Source of the DNA: an uncultured Clostridia bacterium
GTDB lineage: Bacteria; Bacillota; Clostridia; Christensenellales; UBA1242
Reading direction: 5' to 3'
DNA: 9,094 nt
Assembly (NCBI GenBank): GCA_946610655.1
Contig: CAMOCH010000033.1
Span: 1-9,094 of the forward strand
Part shown: piece by piece, positions 5,418-9,094 of the stretch
Layout: every line of letters starts with the position of its first letter
How positions within the stretch are numbered: the stretch's first letter is position 1
Program-made: the position numbers and the translations under genes
Notes under the pieces: generated by a model
The model's database searches: none
Seen by the model: the letters and a program-made list of their open reading frames with translations, nothing else
Told to the model about the DNA's origin: nothing

Positions 5418-5602
5418 TAAAAATTTTGGGATTAAAACTTGAAATTGCACAAAAGATGTTAAACAAAAAGGGTTACCAAAATATTATTATTAGAAAAAAT
5501 AATAAAGAAGAACTAAGTGGTGAAACAATCATTAGTAATTTTAAAATTGTGGAAAAATCAACAATAATCTTGGTTGTAAGCAATTTTAATATGGCTATAT
5601 AA
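5414..5602 (+). CDS. Small PASTA-like protein in the uppS position
   Basis: This 62-residue protein is not firmly recognised. It has no signal peptide, membrane segment or cysteine. Its pattern resembles a single PASTA domain: LGLKLEIAQKMLNKKGYQNIII (5-26) fits the domain's G-x5-A-x3-L-x3-G helix and first strand, and GETIIS...KSTIILVVSNF (36-58) fits the closing GxVI...V.l.VS strands. The loop between them is about 6 residues shorter than usual. PASTA domains normally occur as extracellular repeats on Ser/Thr kinases and PBPs that sense muropeptides, so a lone cytoplasmic copy is odd. The ATG overlaps the frr stop by 4 nt and no separate RBS is needed. Codon use is as A+T-rich as its neighbours. 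It ends in tandem stops TAA TGA. Confidence 0.65.
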   Translation: MIKILGLKLEIAQKMLNKKGYQNIIIRKNNKEELSGETIISNFKIVEKSTIILVVSNFNMAI

Positions 5603-5628
5603 TGATATTTTTCGGTAAGCAATTTTAA
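5576..5628 (+). repeat. In-frame 14-bp direct repeat at the end of orf62
   Basis: GTAAGCAATTTTAA occurs at 5576-5589, encoding VSNF near the C-terminus, and again at 5615-5628 after the stop codon. The copies are 39 bp apart, exactly 13 codons, so the second copy is in the same frame past the tandem stops. This suggests a small duplication that changed the gene's 3' end, or loss of a longer C-terminus. Confidence 0.55.
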
Positions 5629-5655
5629 GTTGTCTCAACAAAAAAAGAGGAAAAT

Positions 5656-6564
5656 ATGTTAAAAAGATTACTTACCGGAATATTAATTATAGCAGTTGTT
5701 GCTGGATGCATTGCACTAAGAACAGTGCATCTAGCTTTTTTTGATGCGCTTGTGATGCTTCTTATGTTAATTTCTGCATTTGAAATGATACAAGCAAAAA
5801 AGAAAGCAGGGGAAGATGTTTTTTCAAAGGTTATAATAGCTTTCACAATCGCTGTTTCCATGGGCTTTATTTTGATTGAAAATTTGTGGGTGGCAATAGC
5901 ACTTGAAGCATTCTGTGTTCTCTGTGTGTTCATTGTAAGCATTGGTATTGAACTTATTATATATGCTGTAAACAGAAAAACTGGCTTGCCAGCACCAGAA
6001 CCAAAAAACTTGTTTAATAAAACAAAATCAACAATAATGCTTGTTTTATATCCACTTGTTTTAATTTCAACAATGTTTATATTAAACCACATTGGATATA
6101 ATTTAGGTTATATTCTTTTAATAACAATGTTTGCAATAACAATGACAACCGACACTTTTGCATATCTTTTTGGAATGCTCTTTGGAAGAAAGGAAGGAGC
6201 CGAAAGATTATGTCCAGAAGTTTCGCCAAAAAAGAGCGTTGCAGGCTTTATTGCAGGCGCAGTTGGTGGACTTGTTGTTTCAATAGTTTGTTGGCTACTA
6301 TTTTATTATTTTGGATATTTCGGAAACACTTTTGCATATCTAAACATTCCAAAATCTTTAACTATGTTCACTCTTACTGGTGTTATGGGAAGTTTTGCAA
6401 CACAGTTTGGAGACCTTGTTGCAAGTGCTGTTAAACGCAGAGCAGATATCAAAGATTACGGCAAACTTCTTCCAGGTCATGGTGGAATAATGGATAGAAT
6501 AGATGGTGAAATTTGGTGCAGCGCAGTTGTGTTTGCCATGTTCAATATCTTTTTAATTATATAG
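5656..6564 (+). CDS. cdsA: Phosphatidate cytidylyltransferase (CDP-diacylglycerol synthase)
   Basis: CdsA makes CDP-diacylglycerol from phosphatidic acid and CTP in the cytoplasmic membrane, the precursor of all phosphoglycerides. The 302-residue protein is very hydrophobic with about 7-8 predicted membrane segments. The C-terminal catalytic part is typical: TTDTFAYLFGMLFGRK (164-179), LCPEVSPKKSVAGFIAG (185-201), QFGDLVASAVKRRADIKDYG (250-269) and LPGHGGIMDRIDG (272-284), which holds the metal-binding aspartates. The family usually has Ser after DRxD, whereas here it is Gly284. GAGGA (5647-5651) precedes the ATG. It follows orf62 by 53 nt with no terminator. uppS, the usual upstream neighbour, and dxr, the usual downstream one, are both absent. 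Confidence 0.96.
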   Translation: MLKRLLTGILIIAVVAGCIALRTVHLAFFDALVMLLMLISAFEMIQAKKKAGEDVFSKVIIAFTIAVSMGFILIENLWVAIALEAFCVLCVFIVSIGIELIIYAVNRKTGLPAPEPKNLFNKTKSTIMLVLYPLVLISTMFILNHIGYNLGYILLITMFAITMTTDTFAYLFGMLFGRKEGAERLCPEVSPKKSVAGFIAGAVGGLVVSIVCWLLFYYFGYFGNTFAYLNIPKSLTMFTLTGVMGSFATQFGDLVASAVKRRADIKDYGKLLPGHGGIMDRIDGEIWCSAVVFAMFNIFLII

Positions 6565-6606
6565 AATATTTAACCTAACTTAGTTAATATATTATAAGGA
6601 ATTAAT

Positions 6607-7872
6607 ATGAAAATTTTATATGTTTTGTTAGCATTGCTTATATTGCTTGTACTAATTACTGTTCATGAATTTGGACATTATATTGCAGGCAAAATTTTCA
6701 AGTTTAAAATTAATGAATTTTCTATTGGTTTTGGTCCTGCAATATATAAAAGAACCAAAAGGAATGGAGAAATTTTTTCAATAAGAGCTTTACCTCTTGG
6801 TGGATATTGTGCATTTGAAGGCGAAGATGAAGATGGCAAAGATAGACCAGGAGCATTCAACACAAGACCAGCTTGGCAAAGACTTATTGTTCTTATTTCG
6901 GGTGTGCTTTTTAATGTGATGTTTGGAATAATCACAAGTGCCATATATTTAATGGTTGCGGGCAACACATTGCCTGTTATTGCAGCAGCAAGAAATGAAG
7001 CTTTAACTCAAGGACTTCAAAAAGGTGATGTTATTGTTGCAGTAGAAGGCAGAAGTGTAGAAGCGTATAGACCAATTGCAGATATATTGTCAGACAATAA
7101 GGGCAATCAAACATTGCATTTAACCATTGAAAGAAATGGCGAAAGACAAGAACTTGTTATAAATAAAACAACTATCACAAATGGATATTTTTATGTTGCA
7201 GATTCTAGCAAAATATATAACAATTTGTATGTTGTTGATAGCGAGAATCCAGGTCAATATTTAGCTGTTAAACTTGATGATTTCAGACAAGATTTGATGA
7301 ACTATGAAGTTACTATTGATGGCGAAACAAAATCTGTAAATTCATCAGTAAAATATTATAGACTAGTTGATGGTGAGTATGTAGAATACACATACGAAGA
7401 CATGATTAAAGACCAAACAATTGTGTATTCAAGTGGTGAAAATTCATTAGGTATTGTTTATTATCAAGTTGCTGGCAAATATGGCTTTTTTGAAAGTTTA
7501 GGCAAAGCTTGGCCATTCTCTGGCTATGTTTGCAAAGTAATATTTAAAGCCCTTGGTGGAATATTCACCGGTGCCACTCACATTAAAGATTTGGGTGGAA
7601 CAATCACAACTATTTCAACTATTGCAGATTACACAGCAGTAAATCCACTTATCATTTTATATTTGTTCCCAATGCTTTCACTTAACCTTGCAATATTTAA
7701 CATATTGCCAATTCCAGCACTTGATGGTGCAAGAGCAGTGTTTGTTATTATTGAAATGATAAGAAGAAAACCAATCAACAGAAAGGTTGAAGGTTGGATT
7801 CATACTATTGGATTGTTTGTGCTACTAGGTTTAGTTTTATTCCTAGACATATTCCATTTAGTGGTTCATTAA
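6607..7872 (+). CDS. rseP: RseP/RasP-type site-2 intramembrane zinc metalloprotease
   Basis: RseP/RasP cleaves membrane anchors such as anti-sigma factors and leftover signal peptides inside the membrane. The 421-residue protein has zinc ligands in HEFGH (20-24) within the first membrane helix, then IGFGPAIY and LPLGGY, and a second helix about 92-118 after WQRL. A PDZ domain follows at about 122-190, with QKGDVIVAVEGRSV. The last helices contain NILPIPALDGARAVF (365-379) with the third zinc ligand Asp373, then RRKPINRKVE. Between the PDZ and the final helices lies an extra hydrophilic stretch of about 75-85 residues (roughly 195-278), rich in Asp, Tyr and Val. In addition, the usual GPVGI motif reads LGGTITTIS. 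AAGGA (6596-6600) is 6 nt upstream. A 42-nt gap after cdsA replaces dxr. Confidence 0.95.
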   Translation: MKILYVLLALLILLVLITVHEFGHYIAGKIFKFKINEFSIGFGPAIYKRTKRNGEIFSIRALPLGGYCAFEGEDEDGKDRPGAFNTRPAWQRLIVLISGVLFNVMFGIITSAIYLMVAGNTLPVIAAARNEALTQGLQKGDVIVAVEGRSVEAYRPIADILSDNKGNQTLHLTIERNGERQELVINKTTITNGYFYVADSSKIYNNLYVVDSENPGQYLAVKLDDFRQDLMNYEVTIDGETKSVNSSVKYYRLVDGEYVEYTYEDMIKDQTIVYSSGENSLGIVYYQVAGKYGFFESLGKAWPFSGYVCKVIFKALGGIFTGATHIKDLGGTITTISTIADYTAVNPLIILYLFPMLSLNLAIFNILPIPALDGARAVFVIIEMIRRKPINRKVEGWIHTIGLFVLLGLVLFLDIFHLVVH

Positions 7873-7906
7873 TATATTATAATGTAAAATTTAATAATTA
7901 ATTAAT

Positions 7907-7940
7907 AACAATTTGCATTTTTTAAGTGCAAATTGTTTTG
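7907..7940 (+). terminator. Probable terminator after rseP
   Basis: AACAATTTGCA (7907-7917) pairs with TGCAAATTGTT (7927-7937) in an 11-bp A+T-rich stem with a 9-nt T-rich loop. The following T run is short (TTTTG), so termination may be partial. It begins 35 nt after the rseP stop. Confidence 0.6.
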
Positions 7941-7974
7941 CTAAATAGCAAAAAATACCATTTTTGCGCAAAAA
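7936..7974. promoter_or_regulatory. Two adjacent dyads in the polC upstream region
   Basis: TTTTGCT (7936-7942) and AGCAAAA (7947-7953) form a dyad around AAAT. Just after it comes a perfect 14-bp palindrome, TTTTTGCGCAAAAA (7961-7974). A weak promoter, TTGTTT (7933-7938) and TACCAT (7956-7961) at 17 bp, would place the palindrome directly over the transcription start of polC, an operator-like position. The A/T arms limit confidence, but the GCGC centre stands out in this A+T-rich spacer. I recognise no regulator for it. Confidence 0.4.
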
Positions 7975-7999
7975 TTAATAAATAACAAAGGAAAAACAT

Positions 8000-9094
8000 A
8001 TGCAAAACGAACAAATTGAAGAAATGCTTAATCGTGTAACCAACAATAAATATCAATTTAAGTTTAAGTCGGTTAACCTTGCTGAAAAGTGTGAAATTGA
8101 ACTACTTTATAGCGACGGAACCATACTTTCTCCCGAAGATAAAGTTAAGTGCAGACTTGCTATAAGTGAGTATCTTGATGGCTATCCATTTTCGGTTAAG
8201 TTCATAAAAAATTATGTTTCAGAAACAATAGTAAAAGATTTTGTCGAAAACTATTTGCATAAAAATTTTGCATCAATTGTGTTTAAAGCGCATGATGTTG
8301 TTTATGATAAAATTTTTGTGGTGACACTTGATATTGCAGAAGAGCAAGAGCAATATGTTGTTTCTCAAAAAATATTAATAAAAATTATTGAAGCACTTAA
8401 AGCAAAGTATGAAGCAGAATTCAAAATTGTGGCAAACTATCTTCCTAACATGATAGATTTTGACAGCGTTGAAGAAAAAGAAATTGAAATAAAAAAACCA
8501 AAAACTATTGTTTGCTCAAATAAACAAATTGTTATTGGGGAAGAAATTGCCGGTGATGCAAAATACATAAGAGATAATAAATCTGCCACCGATTCAATTA
8601 TTTTGTGTGGATTTATCACTCATTATGAAAGAAGATTCACAAAACCTAAAATTGCCGAAGGTGAAAATGCAGAAGAAAAAATTGAGTATTATAATAATCC
8701 AGATGTTCCTCTTGAAGAAAGAATTGCTGCAGGGCAAAAAGTTTATTATAAATTCACACTAGAAGATTTTACTGGCTTGATTGATGGGGTAATATATCCA
8801 AAGAAAGATGAGGTGTCTAAACTTGAAGAAATTAAAGAAAACGATGCTGTCATCATGGAAGGTAAAATTGAAGTTAACGATTATGGTGTAACATTCAGGC
8901 CAAAGTCAATTAGCAAATGTTCGCTTCCTGAAAAATGGGAAGAAGAAATTGAGTTAAAACAAGAAAAAGCATACTATGAATTTATAAAACCACAAAAAAT
9001 GGTTTACACCGACCAAATTGATATTTTTTCTAATTTGGAAATAAGGCAAGTTGCACCATTTTTAAAAGATAAAGAAATTGTTGTGTTCGACTTT
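8000..9094 (+). CDS. polC: DNA polymerase III alpha subunit, PolC type (5' part, cut by window end)
   Basis: PolC is the main replicative polymerase of Firmicutes. The frame is open for 365 codons from ATG 8000 to the window end, so the gene is partial. AAAGG (7987-7991) is the RBS. Residues 1-155 fit the PolC N-terminal domain. Residues 156-199 are a charged linker. Residues 200-308 fit the OB domain: SIILCGFITHYERRF, then YYKFTLEDFTGLIDGVIYP, then NDAVIMEGKIEVNDYGVTFRP. The last residues, KEIVVFDF, look like the start of the DEDD exonuclease (VVFDxETTGL). Typical PolC places about 90 residues of PHP domain, starting VELHLHT, between OB and exonuclease. None is visible here: only about 50 residues link them and no HLH motif occurs. 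Position after rseP supports the assignment. Confidence 0.85.
   Translation, partial: MQNEQIEEMLNRVTNNKYQFKFKSVNLAEKCEIELLYSDGTILSPEDKVKCRLAISEYLDGYPFSVKFIKNYVSETIVKDFVENYLHKNFASIVFKAHDVVYDKIFVVTLDIAEEQEQYVVSQKILIKIIEALKAKYEAEFKIVANYLPNMIDFDSVEEKEIEIKKPKTIVCSNKQIVIGEEIAGDAKYIRDNKSATDSIILCGFITHYERRFTKPKIAEGENAEEKIEYYNNPDVPLEERIAAGQKVYYKFTLEDFTGLIDGVIYPKKDEVSKLEEIKENDAVIMEGKIEVNDYGVTFRPKSISKCSLPEKWEEEIELKQEKAYYEFIKPQKMVYTDQIDIFSNLEIRQVAPFLKDKEIVVFDF

Noticed and set aside
6570..6587. Dyad in the cdsA-rseP gap with CTAAC and GTTAA half-sites, similar to the nifS operator
   Set aside because: The spacing differs (3 vs 4 bases), one half-site is imperfect, and no promoter is evident there. Likely chance in A+T-rich DNA.
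8437..8619. Minus-strand open frame inside polC
   Set aside because: The + strand frame here is a continuous PolC reading frame with recognisable domains. The reverse frame has no RBS or family resemblance.

Overview
The window is an A+T-rich, densely coding stretch with every supported gene on the + strand. It comes from a low-GC Firmicute (Bacillota), most likely an uncultured Clostridia-like anaerobe. The evidence is a PolC-type replicase, the Firmicute pairing of ruvX with a DUF1292 gene, strong AGGAG-type ribosome binding sites, and the conserved rpsB-tsf-frr-cdsA-rseP-polC order. I cannot assign a genus.

Positions 1-2916 hold an eroded form of the clostridial block nifS-nifU-mnmA-alaS-(DUF965)-ruvX-DUF1292. 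A NifS/IscS cysteine desulfurase and an IscU/NifU-like scaffold form one unit, preceded by a good promoter with a dyad over its -10/start region. A 68-residue membrane-anchored YtxH-like protein sits between two terminators. It is followed by ruvX and a DUF1292 gene. mnmA, alaS and the DUF965 gene are absent.

Positions 2917-4700 hold the rpsB-tsf unit (ribosomal protein S2 and EF-Ts). It has its own promoter, a structured leader of about 105 nt that may be an S2 autoregulatory element, and a strong terminator. pyrH, the usual next gene, is missing. In its place is an intergenic region with two tandem Spo0A-like boxes and a near-consensus promoter.

Positions 4789-7940 hold the frr-orf62-cdsA-rseP unit: ribosome recycling, a small PASTA-like protein overlapping frr by 4 nt, phospholipid precursor synthesis, and an intramembrane protease. 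uppS and dxr, usually found here, are absent. orf62 occupies the uppS slot.

Positions 7941-9094 carry the start of polC, cut by the window edge. Its first 365 codons contain the N-terminal and OB domains and then appear to enter the exonuclease domain. The PHP segment that normally lies between OB and exonuclease is not visible.

There is no mobile element, CRISPR array, tRNA or rRNA. The most notable points are the unusual PolC layout, the NifU homologue lacking the canonical second cluster cysteine, the Spo0A-like boxes, the rpsB leader, and the PASTA-like gene in the uppS position.
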